Origin: CBCYMI01 sp965183855
Lineage (GTDB): Bacteria; Pseudomonadota; Alphaproteobacteria; Caulobacterales; Maricaulaceae
DNA: 54,463 nt
Reading direction: 5' to 3'
Assembly (NCBI GenBank): GCA_965183855.1
Contig: CBCYMI010000002.1
Location: forward strand, 1 to 54,463
Below the pieces are notes generated by a model. That model was not told the origin of the DNA and made no database searches. It saw nothing but the letters and a program-made list of their open reading frames with translations. Shown here in pieces: positions 7,416 through 16,939 of this stretch (position 1 is its first letter; the number at the start of each line of letters is the position of its first letter). A program made the translations under genes and the position numbers.

Positions 7416-9641
7416 ATGTTGTTTATTAGATTAAAAATTTTTCGAGATTATCAGCAAATATGGATCAAAACACTTTATACCCTATTTGCAAGCATCGCTT
7501 CTTCCTTATGTTTGTTATCATTAACATATGCACAAGCCATCAATGAAGAAGAAGCAATCATTGAATTGAAGTCTTATATCACCTATAGTGATAATACATT
7601 CGGTCAGTCTGCCACCCCAAATACATATTCTGTAGAATCAGATATTCATCGATTGCGACTGAATAATATATACCATGTCGAAATAGAAGGAGATCAGCAC
7701 TTAACTGTTCTTTCTGGATCAAACCTCCCTTATAGCAAAATTATATATAATAATGGTAATATAGCGACACGGGTTTATTTAAAAATAACGCAAAAGCATA
7801 ACGCTATGATTCAGAGCTGGTCTGAAAAAAATTACGTTGAACAATTTTTGCTATTTGAAGAAACAAATTCGAATTCTACCCCTGAAAATCTATTGCTTTT
7901 TGATTCTGCAGCACCTAATGATTTGTCAAATGATCAAACCATTATTGTTGGCATTGATCTGGCTCCTCAACAGCAGAAAAAACTTTGGTTTTCTGTCGTG
8001 TCAAAACCAAGGTTTGCAAATACAGAAAATATAGTCATCACCACCCAAGGTGCCATTTATGAATCAGGTGGGATATATACAAGTGATGAAGCCCAAAAGA
8101 AAACAAATATCATTGATTTATCTGACGGAAATGGTCAGGATGCGCTTTCAGATACAAGTCAGGACTTTATTCAAATTCTTCCCAATATTGATACGATTGA
8201 TATTTATTTTCAGGAAAGAAACCTTCCCATTCCGTCCCAAAATCTTGCAAATAATGAACAAGAATATGATAGAAATATCCATCTTGCAAATGGTTATCAG
8301 GATGTAAAACAAGCCTATTGGGTAGAAGCAAATTCCGAATATTATTATGCGGATTTAATTGTCGAAAATGATAAACGCAGCCAGGTTACGCTTAAATTTG
8401 AGTCTTTTCTGGATGAAAATCTGAGCAAATCTCCCCTTTTGGAAAATTGGGATATTTCCTATCAGATTTTACGACCAAATGAGACAGAAAGAGAAACAGA
8501 AACAAACTTTAGACTCACAATTCCTGCCTATGATTCTGCTAATTCTCAAAACAGCCAATATCTGGTTAGAGTGCATCTTACACCTCCAACCCGAGCATTC
8601 CAACCAAGTCCAATTACAACGACTTCTCTTCCACAATATCTAGACTTGGATAAACCAGGAGACGGTATTATAGAGCAAGGTATCTTTTTTAGAGCAAGCA
8701 ATGTTTCTGATACAAATATCAAAGATACCGTATTAATTGCTTTTGAGCCCGCACCAGATGAGCATCTTACCTTTTCACCAGAGACAACAAAATTTTATAC
8801 ACTAAAAGATCAACCAAATTTTGCATCTGTGCCTTATGTTATTAAAAATGAAGGAAATATACAAACAACCTTTATCATAAGAACAACAACAGACTTTATC
8901 GATCATTCTGAAAACTGGGAATATGACATTAAAAGTGGAGCATATGATTATAGAGATATTGTAAGAGAAGATGATTATCCTGTTTATTTTAATAATGGTC
9001 AATCTATGGGGATAAGAACCAGTATTGATAAAAAAATACATCTTTTTCCAAACGAATCTCTCCGTTTTGATGCGTCCATGATCGCAAAGCCTAGCGGACC
9101 TGAAAACAGTATTCAGGTTGGAAATCACAGAATTGAAACAATCAGGCTGAACAGAGAACTTTCAGGGGAAAATCCTATTTTAACAAAATCTGTTACCTAT
9201 AAGATTGTTAAACCAGAAATGCAGGTTTCTCTATCTGTGTATCGTGATCAAAATTGTGATGGTCAAATTCATAGTATAAATGACACGCAATTAGATGAAA
9301 CAACCCTTTTAGAACAGGAAAGCGGAAATTGTGCGATCTTTGTATCAAGAATTGAAAACACAACAGATCATCATGCGTTTTTACCTCAAAATGCCTCTCT
9401 ATCTGTTATGCTTCCAGAAAAAGCAGACTATCTTGCACAAAGCCTTTATTATTATGAATGTGAAGGAAGTACAATCCCAACCTGTTTTTCATCTCCAAGA
9501 ACAGGCTCTGATATTGGAAGCTATCTGACGGCAGATCATAAACTTACTTTTAACCTGTCCAATATCCTTGGTATAAGTGATACTCTTCCTATTCAAAAGG
9601 GTTTGACAATTTTTACAAGCTATGCTGTTAAATTCAATTAA
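7416..9641 (+). CDS. Secreted protein of a two-gene surface locus
   Basis: 741 residues. The N-terminus has a long signal-peptide-like region: positive residues, a hydrophobic stretch around 22-38 and a probable cleavage after LTYAQA. The rest is beta-rich, with polar Asn/Ser/Thr runs and no membrane helices. A DQNCDGQI segment near residue 612 resembles the DxNxDG calcium loops of SdrB-like and dockerin-like modules. I do not recognise a named family. The next gene, 95 bp downstream, encodes a much larger secreted protein with the same style of sequence, including the motif QGEII..F...NLG..TD; the two probably act together at the cell surface. The function is unknown; it could be an accessory subunit or ligand of the larger barrel protein. 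Confidence 0.7.
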   Translation: MLFIRLKIFRDYQQIWIKTLYTLFASIASSLCLLSLTYAQAINEEEAIIELKSYITYSDNTFGQSATPNTYSVESDIHRLRLNNIYHVEIEGDQHLTVLSGSNLPYSKIIYNNGNIATRVYLKITQKHNAMIQSWSEKNYVEQFLLFEETNSNSTPENLLLFDSAAPNDLSNDQTIIVGIDLAPQQQKKLWFSVVSKPRFANTENIVITTQGAIYESGGIYTSDEAQKKTNIIDLSDGNGQDALSDTSQDFIQILPNIDTIDIYFQERNLPIPSQNLANNEQEYDRNIHLANGYQDVKQAYWVEANSEYYYADLIVENDKRSQVTLKFESFLDENLSKSPLLENWDISYQILRPNETERETETNFRLTIPAYDSANSQNSQYLVRVHLTPPTRAFQPSPITTTSLPQYLDLDKPGDGIIEQGIFFRASNVSDTNIKDTVLIAFEPAPDEHLTFSPETTKFYTLKDQPNFASVPYVIKNEGNIQTTFIIRTTTDFIDHSENWEYDIKSGAYDYRDIVREDDYPVYFNNGQSMGIRTSIDKKIHLFPNESLRFDASMIAKPSGPENSIQVGNHRIETIRLNRELSGENPILTKSVTYKIVKPEMQVSLSVYRDQNCDGQIHSINDTQLDETTLLEQESGNCAIFVSRIENTTDHHAFLPQNASLSVMLPEKADYLAQSLYYYECEGSTIPTCFSSPRTGSDIGSYLTADHKLTFNLSNILGISDTLPIQKGLTIFTSYAVKFN

Positions 9642-9736
9642 TAGTTATTTTAAATATGCATTAATGGTATGGTATTTTATTTTTGGTTTTTTAATTTTTA
9701 ATTTTTTTATTTTTAATTTTTAGTATTGGTTTTAAT

Positions 9737-12700
9737 ATGTTTAAATTATTTTTTAATAGATTATATATCTATACATGCGCTTTATTTAGCTTATTGTTAA
9801 TTCATGTCGGACATGCTCAGACATCATCAATCATTTCTTTTAAGTCTGTGATTGAATATCATGATGAGCTAAATAAAAAATATACAGATGAGTCAAACAT
9901 TGTCCGTATAAACCTAACACGGGCGGTTCATCATTTTTCCTTAACAGGAGAAACCGAGCTTAACGCCAGGCAAGGAGAAATTATAACATTTCCCTTTATA
10001 CTCAAAAACCTTGGAACACAAACAGATAATTTTGATTATATTGTTCGTTCTTATAATACTGCTCAATATGAAAAAACACCCAAGTTTTATCAAGACAATA
10101 ATAACGATCAAAAACTGGATGGATCAATCGATACAGCGATTCCAATCACTGGAACGGAAGAGGTAGGAATTGCTCCAGATGGAACGCATTCTTTTATCAT
10201 TGCAGCACAACTTAAGTCAAGTTTGCAACCAGGAGATAAAGCAGAAATCGAAATTGAAGTTAAATCTCAAAAGACAGGAAACTCGGAAAAAGTCAATTTG
10301 GTAATTCATCTCTTTGGAAACAAGCCCATTTTAATGCTTTCTTCAAATCCTGCTTCTGAAAGCACTGTCGAATCAGGAGATAGGATTGAATATATGCTTG
10401 AAATTGATCAAGTTGTAGATTTAATTCTTGCAAAAAAGAACTATCATGTGGGAGGGGAAATTAAAAATGGCGTTCTAATTGAACTAACTGCGCCGAACCA
10501 TACCGAAATTAACTTGGCATTCCTGCCTACAAGTAATATTCCAGATGCAGAATTAGTGTATCATGCATCAGGACTTAGTAATCTACATTGGGTTCCTGAT
10601 TCAAGTTTTGCAGATAAAACCAGACCTGCTTTCTTTATCCCTGAAACCTCCATCGTAAAAGATCAAACATTTAATATCAATTATAATGTAACGGTCGATC
10701 CAACGGCAAAAAACAATGATGAAATCTATCATGAAATCTATATGAATTTAGATCAGGATGATGTTTTTGGACCTGAAGATGCTGTTTCTAATGTTGTTAA
10801 ACATCTTGTTTCTCATGATCTTAAAATAATGGTTACAGCAGAGCCTGATAATAATCAGCCTGTTATACCTGGAAACAAAATCAGCTATAAAGTTCAATTA
10901 GATGAAATTAACGCACTGGATAATAAACAACAAATCTATAAAACAAATGAAGGCGATTTAGCAGGTATTTTGATTGAATCAGAACTTCCCTCCAATACAA
11001 AAATAGGAGATCTTTCCGAATTGAACCGAACGATTACTCCTTTTTCTGAAGGATTCGTTAGTTTTGCTGTAAAAGAAGACAATGCTCCTGATAGCCCATG
11101 GATCTTATTAAGAGATCATAGCTCTGATGCCATTACATTACCCGAAGATATGAAGATTACAAAAATCGGGTTGTTTAATAAAGATAATGATCTTAAACAT
11201 GCAGAAAATTCTGGAAGTTTTTCATATCAGCTTATGGTTTCAAACATATCAGAAATTCGGACACAATTCAGTTTTGATGAAAACAATGATGGTAAAGCAG
11301 ATATTGTATCAAACGAAATTATTCATCAGGTTAACGTACGTAAAAATTCACTTCAATTTGTAACTCCAAAAGAAAAAATATCTTCTCCATCTGATTTAGT
11401 CTCTGCAGATCAATTTAGAGATGCAGGATTATACAGATTATCCGATGGTTCTGATCAGGATATCTATCAGAATGGGATATATGTGAAGCTTGATTCATAC
11501 AGTCTGAATAAAAACAGATCTGCTCAAGAACGCTATATTGTTGAGCTGGAAAATCCTGAAAACGGATCAAAACTAAACATAGAATTGATAGAAACCTCTC
11601 AAAATTCAGGTGTATTTATCTCTTCTTGGCCTGTAAGCCTGGATGAAAACCTTGCTCCGATTAATAATGATCAACTTATTTGTTCTAAGGAAAATGCATC
11701 CTATTGTACTTTCCCTGCAAGTCAAAACCAGGTTTTAATGCTTTTATTTTCAGAATTAAATTTAATGGATCGTATTAGAATTTCTCCATCTGGAATTGTT
11801 TTTGATAGTCTTAGCCTGGCACCCGTTTCTGGAATTAAACTTTCTGTCCTGGATCAATCAGGAAAAAATCCAGCTCCTTTAAATGTCTCAGATGAAATTT
11901 ATCTGAATCAAACAACAGATTTAAATGGTAGGTTTATGATTCCAGAACTGCCAGAAGGTTCCTATTATATCCGTATTGAGAATACAGAGAATTATCTATT
12001 TCCTTCAACACTTTCACCAGATCAATTCTCAGGCACTCAATACCATGTCATCAATGCATCTTATGGACAAAAAGGATATCAAAACAATGGAAACTCTGGT
12101 CTGTTTACATTCCAAAACGGGCAGATTATTCCAGTATTTGATATTCCTGTTGATGTTGATACATCAAAAAGCATAGGGCTGATTGTTGAAAAATCTGTTA
12201 ATTATACAATTGCGGAAATCAGCGATTTACTAACTTATACCATTAAGCTGACCAATAAATCACCTGCTATGGCAAAAAACATTACACTTAAAGACAAACC
12301 ACCTTTTGGTTTCCGTTATGTCTCTGGAAGTGCACAAGTTAGCGCTGAAGAACAAACATTGGATATCAAACCTGAACGTACAGGTGAAGGAGGGCTTCAA
12401 TGGGTGTTGCCTATCATTAATCCAGATCAAAGCATTGAGATTAGTTATGTCATGCAAGTTGGTGCATCCTCAGCGAAAGGGATACAAACCAATATGGCAA
12501 TTGCAGAAGGAATAGATGCTTTTGGCAAACAAATGCGTTCAAAACCAGCCTATGCAGAAGTTAGAATCAGTGATTCAGGTTTGTTATCAGATCGTGGCTT
12601 CATTATTGGTAGTGTCTGGATAGATGATAATCATGATGGATTAAGACAACCTTCAGAGCTTGCTCTTCCAAACATACGAATTTGGCTTGAAGATGGTGCA

Positions 12701-15700
12701 TGGGTAGAAACAGATCCAGACGGTCTTTATTCGATCTATGGTGTTAAACCTGGTCTACATGTTGCAAGACTGGATACAACCACTTTACCTAAAGGATTAA
12801 ACCCAAGCGGTAAGGAAAACAAGTTTGCTGGAGATTCAAAAAGTAGATTTGTTGATTTAACAAGAGGAGAAATGCATCGCGCAGATTTCCCTGTAAGTTG
12901 TACGCTTAAAAAAGCCTGTGGTAAAAAATCAGCTTTAAGAATAAAGCTTGCTGAATTTTCACAAAAATCTAAAAATGCAGATCTTCTCGGTCAAGCATTG
13001 AATTCAACAGGAATTCTAGATCAGTCTTTAAATAATAATCAACTTAACCGTCAAGGAAATGCGATTACAAAAGATGGCGATATTTCAAGTGGTCATATCA
13101 AAGCCTCACGTCATAATGCTTCATCGAAAAAAGGCAAAAAAGAGCAAATAAATTCTCAAAACAAAGCTCATAAAACAGATTCGAAGAACCATCATATCCC
13201 ATCTGAGACAAAAAACGCCAAACCATCTAATTCTGAAGAAGAAAGTCTCACTCATTTGGAATCCATCATGGAAATAACCAAAAGAGCAACAACCAAACAG
13301 GCTCAAAAAGGAACATGGTTATGGCCAGAAGGAAACTATGTTGATGGTGGAAAATTTATGGTCATTATTCCATCAAAATACGCAGATCCTGTTCTTTATG
13401 TAAATCATAAAGCCGTTTCAAAAGATCAGCTTGGTGAATTGGTTGAAAATCAGAAGACCAAAGCACTGGTTGCTGCTTGGTATGCGGTTGAAACACCTGA
13501 AATCAACAATCTTGTTGAAGTCAGAGCAAAGGATAAAGCAGGTAAGGAAAAAACTCTTGCAAGCTATACCTTTATTCAGCCAGGTCAAGCAAACTCTATT
13601 GAGCTTATACCAGAAAAACAATCTTTTGCAGCCGATGGTCTTTCTACAGCGAAAGTTAATCTCGTACTGAAAGATGATTTTGGAAATCTTGTAAAAGGAT
13701 TGAATGTTTTAACGGCTCATTTAAATAGAGGAAACTTTGTTCAAGATGATTTACGTCCTTCACAACATGGCTATCAATTTGCTGTGAAAGATGGAAAAGC
13801 CGTCTTGGAAATTAAAGCGCCTGATCTTAGTGCCGATATTGAGCTTCGTGTCGAAAACTCTGATAAAACCAAAATTTCAAGACAAAAACTATCCTTCCAC
13901 TCTCCATTAAGAGAAATGATTGCAGTTGGTGTTGTCGAAATTGGTGGGCGTCAGCGTGTTAAATCCTTAAATACAGAATTAGAAGCGGTTAATATCAAGG
14001 ATCAATTTCCACATAAAATGAAAGTTGATGGACGTGGCTCTGTCTTCCTAAAAGGAAGAATTAAAGGAGATTATCTCTTAACGCTTGCGTATGATTCCGA
14101 TAAAGGCGACCAAGATCAACTCTTCAGAGACATAGATCCTGAGCGTTATTATCCAATCTATGGAGATTCTTCTGCTAAAGGTTATGAAGCACAAAGCCGT
14201 TCTTCTCTTTATGTTCGGGTTGAAAAAGATAATTTCTCTGCACTTTATGGAGATTATCGTGTTGATCATGACAATAGCATTCGCAGTCTTGGTTCTTATA
14301 ATCAAAATCTGACAGGTGTAAAAGTCAGGCTCGAAAGAGGTCCTGGACTGTTAGAAGCCTTTGGAGCAAGAGTAAAAAACCAGAAACATTCCGAATTGAT
14401 AGAAGGAAATGGAACAGCTCTTTTATATAATCTTGCAAACACACCTATTTTAAATGGTTCTGAAGTTATTATTATGGAAGAGCGGGATAGAAATACGCCA
14501 GGTCTTGTTATATCTTCAACAACGCTTACACGTTTTACAGATTATAATATTGACTATATTAATGGACAAATTCAGTTCCAGAAAACCATCCCCACCTATA
14601 ATGAAAACGGTAATCCAGTATTCTTACGTATTAATTATGAAACACGGAATAAAGTGAATGCCTATAATGTTATTGGGCTACGTGGTAAATTGGAAAATGA
14701 AAAGGTCAAAATCTGGACTTCTATCACCAGTGATCAAAATCCTGAAAGAAAACGGAATACGGCAACCATTGGTGGTGAATTAAAGCTTAAAAATGGTCGT
14801 GCCTGGGTTGAAGGTGGTTATATGGAGCATGGAGATGGCAAATCTGGAAAAGCAGTTCAAGCTGGTGTTGAAGTGACAGCAAAAGGTGTCGAGCTGAAAA
14901 CACGCTATGGATGGGCTGAAAAGAATTTTGATAATCCAAATTCCCCGATTAGCAATGGAAGAACAGAATTTCAAGCAAGCCTGAAGAAGAAACTTGACTC
15001 TTCAACAGATGTTAAACTTTCTGGACATTCCAGTCAGAACCATGATTCTAACGCTGCTCGTCATTCCGCAGGTCTCCTGGTTTCCAAACAGATCCACAAC
15101 TGGAATATAGATGCTGGATTACGTTGGACAACGCTAAAGAATGCAACATCAGAAGAAGATTATATGTCTGTGATTGCAGCTTTATCCAGAAATTTTGATT
15201 TCTATGGACGCAAAGGAAAGATTGGTCTTGAAGCAGAGCAAAATATTGATGATTGGTCACGATATCGTCTTGCGGTTTCTGGGGAAGTAAATGTTATGAA
15301 AGAAACTTCTATTTATGTAAATCATGACCTGGTTAATAATTTGCCAGACATTACCTATGCACCAGATTTAACGATTAATCAAAATGGAACACAACAAAAC
15401 AGAACTCGTATCGGGATTAAAACGAGCATTTTACCAAATACAAATGTTTACGGAGAATGGCGGATACCACAAGCTCTTGATTCCAGAACAGGTGAAGCAG
15501 CCTTTGGTGTAAAATCCGAATGGGAGATTATTCCAGGTCTTGCTCTCTCTCCTCATTTTGAAGCTGTAAAAACAGTTTCCAAAGAGGACGACAAACCTCT
15601 TCAGGATAGCTGGGCAGTCTCTGTTTCCCTTGCTGACAGGCGTTTTGAAGATTTGCGTCAATCCGTCAGAGTGGAAACCCGTCATAATAAGTCAAGCGCT

Positions 15701-16312
15701 TATTATGGGGTAAGAGGTGGTATTGCCAAAGATTTTGGTAAAACCTTATCAGGTGTTGTGAAACTAGATACACGTTATATCGATCATAAACAAAAAGGAG
15801 ATGAAAAACGGTTTTCATTTACCGTTGGTGGTGCAAGGCGTCCAATTTATTCTGGTCTTGATATTCTAAGCTATTATCAGTTTGTATATGAAGATTTTGC
15901 AGATAATAAAAAGGATCGTGAAGCACATATTTTATCAACACATTTAAATAGTAAGCTTTCACAACAAACCGCACTATCCATACGAGGTGCAACTAAATGG
16001 CAAAAAATGAAACAAACGGGCTATGAAAGTTCTGCTCAATTGTTTGATACCCGTCTAGCCTTTGATTTAACAGACAGGTTGGATGCTGAACTTCAAGCAG
16101 GCTTGCGTCTTTCCAATCTTGGAGCATCAACGGAATATGCGCTTGGTGCAGGATTGAGTTATTGGTTAACTAAAAACGCAAGAATGACACTTGGATATAA
16201 TTTTGTTGGATTTGAAGACAAAGATCTCGACAAGCAAGGCTTTAATGTAGAAGGCTTTTATTGGAGATTAGCATTCAAGTTTGATGAAGGGCTTTTTGAA
16301 TGGCTTGAATAA
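9737..16312 (+). CDS. Giant surface protein: adhesin-like domains plus outer-membrane barrel
   Basis: 2191 residues with a signal peptide (cleavage likely after HVGHA, about residue 27). Visible modules: beta-rich repeats to about 680; a carboxypeptidase/Cna-B-like fold around 682-770 (TDLNGRFMIPELPEGSYYIR); a DUF11-type repeat around 813-930 (LTYTIKLTNKSPAMAKNITL); an SdrD-B-like module around 948-1055 (GSVWIDDNHDGLRQPSE, then TDPDGLYSIYGVKPG); a Lys/Asn/Ser-rich linker around 1075-1175; a Big-1-like Ig domain around 1285-1375 (SFAADGLSTAKVNLVLKDDFG). From about 1430 to the end, alternating polar/aromatic strands look like a large outer-membrane beta-barrel. Several DxNxDG calcium loops occur. 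It is probably an adhesin or surface assembly platform. It is followed by a strong terminator and is probably co-transcribed with the gene before it. Confidence 0.78.
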   Translation: MFKLFFNRLYIYTCALFSLLLIHVGHAQTSSIISFKSVIEYHDELNKKYTDESNIVRINLTRAVHHFSLTGETELNARQGEIITFPFILKNLGTQTDNFDYIVRSYNTAQYEKTPKFYQDNNNDQKLDGSIDTAIPITGTEEVGIAPDGTHSFIIAAQLKSSLQPGDKAEIEIEVKSQKTGNSEKVNLVIHLFGNKPILMLSSNPASESTVESGDRIEYMLEIDQVVDLILAKKNYHVGGEIKNGVLIELTAPNHTEINLAFLPTSNIPDAELVYHASGLSNLHWVPDSSFADKTRPAFFIPETSIVKDQTFNINYNVTVDPTAKNNDEIYHEIYMNLDQDDVFGPEDAVSNVVKHLVSHDLKIMVTAEPDNNQPVIPGNKISYKVQLDEINALDNKQQIYKTNEGDLAGILIESELPSNTKIGDLSELNRTITPFSEGFVSFAVKEDNAPDSPWILLRDHSSDAITLPEDMKITKIGLFNKDNDLKHAENSGSFSYQLMVSNISEIRTQFSFDENNDGKADIVSNEIIHQVNVRKNSLQFVTPKEKISSPSDLVSADQFRDAGLYRLSDGSDQDIYQNGIYVKLDSYSLNKNRSAQERYIVELENPENGSKLNIELIETSQNSGVFISSWPVSLDENLAPINNDQLICSKENASYCTFPASQNQVLMLLFSELNLMDRIRISPSGIVFDSLSLAPVSGIKLSVLDQSGKNPAPLNVSDEIYLNQTTDLNGRFMIPELPEGSYYIRIENTENYLFPSTLSPDQFSGTQYHVINASYGQKGYQNNGNSGLFTFQNGQIIPVFDIPVDVDTSKSIGLIVEKSVNYTIAEISDLLTYTIKLTNKSPAMAKNITLKDKPPFGFRYVSGSAQVSAEEQTLDIKPERTGEGGLQWVLPIINPDQSIEISYVMQVGASSAKGIQTNMAIAEGIDAFGKQMRSKPAYAEVRISDSGLLSDRGFIIGSVWIDDNHDGLRQPSELALPNIRIWLEDGAWVETDPDGLYSIYGVKPGLHVARLDTTTLPKGLNPSGKENKFAGDSKSRFVDLTRGEMHRADFPVSCTLKKACGKKSALRIKLAEFSQKSKNADLLGQALNSTGILDQSLNNNQLNRQGNAITKDGDISSGHIKASRHNASSKKGKKEQINSQNKAHKTDSKNHHIPSETKNAKPSNSEEESLTHLESIMEITKRATTKQAQKGTWLWPEGNYVDGGKFMVIIPSKYADPVLYVNHKAVSKDQLGELVENQKTKALVAAWYAVETPEINNLVEVRAKDKAGKEKTLASYTFIQPGQANSIELIPEKQSFAADGLSTAKVNLVLKDDFGNLVKGLNVLTAHLNRGNFVQDDLRPSQHGYQFAVKDGKAVLEIKAPDLSADIELRVENSDKTKISRQKLSFHSPLREMIAVGVVEIGGRQRVKSLNTELEAVNIKDQFPHKMKVDGRGSVFLKGRIKGDYLLTLAYDSDKGDQDQLFRDIDPERYYPIYGDSSAKGYEAQSRSSLYVRVEKDNFSALYGDYRVDHDNSIRSLGSYNQNLTGVKVRLERGPGLLEAFGARVKNQKHSELIEGNGTALLYNLANTPILNGSEVIIMEERDRNTPGLVISSTTLTRFTDYNIDYINGQIQFQKTIPTYNENGNPVFLRINYETRNKVNAYNVIGLRGKLENEKVKIWTSITSDQNPERKRNTATIGGELKLKNGRAWVEGGYMEHGDGKSGKAVQAGVEVTAKGVELKTRYGWAEKNFDNPNSPISNGRTEFQASLKKKLDSSTDVKLSGHSSQNHDSNAARHSAGLLVSKQIHNWNIDAGLRWTTLKNATSEEDYMSVIAALSRNFDFYGRKGKIGLEAEQNIDDWSRYRLAVSGEVNVMKETSIYVNHDLVNNLPDITYAPDLTINQNGTQQNRTRIGIKTSILPNTNVYGEWRIPQALDSRTGEAAFGVKSEWEIIPGLALSPHFEAVKTVSKEDDKPLQDSWAVSVSLADRRFEDLRQSVRVETRHNKSSAYYGVRGGIAKDFGKTLSGVVKLDTRYIDHKQKGDEKRFSFTVGGARRPIYSGLDILSYYQFVYEDFADNKKDREAHILSTHLNSKLSQQTALSIRGATKWQKMKQTGYESSAQLFDTRLAFDLTDRLDAELQAGLRLSNLGASTEYALGAGLSYWLTKNARMTLGYNFVGFEDKDLDKQGFNVEGFYWRLAFKFDEGLFEWLE

Positions 16313-16341
16313 CTTTCTCTCCCCAATTACTTTCAAGTCAT

Positions 16342-16376
16342 AAGGGCTTGCCTTTTAAAAAGGCAAGCCCTTTTTT
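16342..16376 (+). terminator. Rho-independent terminator after the surface-protein locus
   Basis: The arms AAGGGCTTGCCTTTT (16342-16356) and AAAAGGCAAGCCCTT (16358-16372) pair perfectly over 15 bp, with a run of T at 16371-16376. It sits about 30 bp after the stop codon of the 2191-residue protein. Confidence 0.9.
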
Positions 16377-16939
16377 ACACAAAATTTCAAACTCAAAGAA
16401 CAATATTAGTCCATAAAAGAGATAATCGGATTACATAAATTATTAAAGCTGTTATAGATGTTCTTATATAGCAATGCATTATCTATGAGATTCTTATACT
16501 ATTAATGATCTGGAAAACGCAAGCTTACCTGTTTGAGTTTTTCACATTTGAAATTACGGGCACATTCTCTGTAAATATGAAGGCATTTAGCCCAATAAAT
16601 CGTACAATATAATTTCTTACAGTAAAACAAATATATAAAAATAGCCCATCTCTTAATGAGAAAGAAAAAAATATACAGATACGTGGCTAGAGAGTGATGA
16701 ACCTTGTTTTTATGACATAGGCAAAGAAAAATAGAACAAAAATATGAATAGCAAGCTTTCGCCAAAAAATATCCCTATATAAACAGCATGATAAAACACA
16801 TGATTTACCAAAGTCTCTCAGATGCTTTTTAAAAAAGCATCTGAGAGATACAGATCATTTTATTGAAGAAACATTCAATATTTACCTCGTTATTATTTAT
16901 TTTTGCTCACTTAACTTCAACGAAAATTCATTTAAAAAC
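16377..16939. other. Intergenic region without a supported gene
   Basis: AT-rich sequence between the surface-protein terminator and the end of dxs. It holds one perfect inverted repeat (16814-16848, listed separately). A minus-strand open frame of 87 codons (16502-16765) is rich in Cys, Tyr and Phe and has no recognisable family; it looks like chance or a decayed gene. Confidence 0.5.
16814..16848. repeat. Perfect inverted repeat downstream of dxs
   Basis: TCTCTCAGATGCTTTTT (16814-16830) and AAAAAGCATCTGAGAGA (16832-16848) pair over 17 bp with a one-base centre. No T-run follows on either strand, so a classic terminator is not certain. It lies about 90 bp beyond the dxs stop codon and may still end transcription or stabilise the mRNA 3' end. 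Confidence 0.7.

Noticed and set aside
7821..9528. Several short frames inside the surface-protein genes on both strands
   Set aside because: They lie in other frames of long genes with clear signal peptides and domains.
16502..16765. 87-codon minus-strand frame rich in Cys, Tyr and Phe
   Set aside because: No family resemblance, no ribosome-binding site and biased composition expected by chance in AT-rich DNA.
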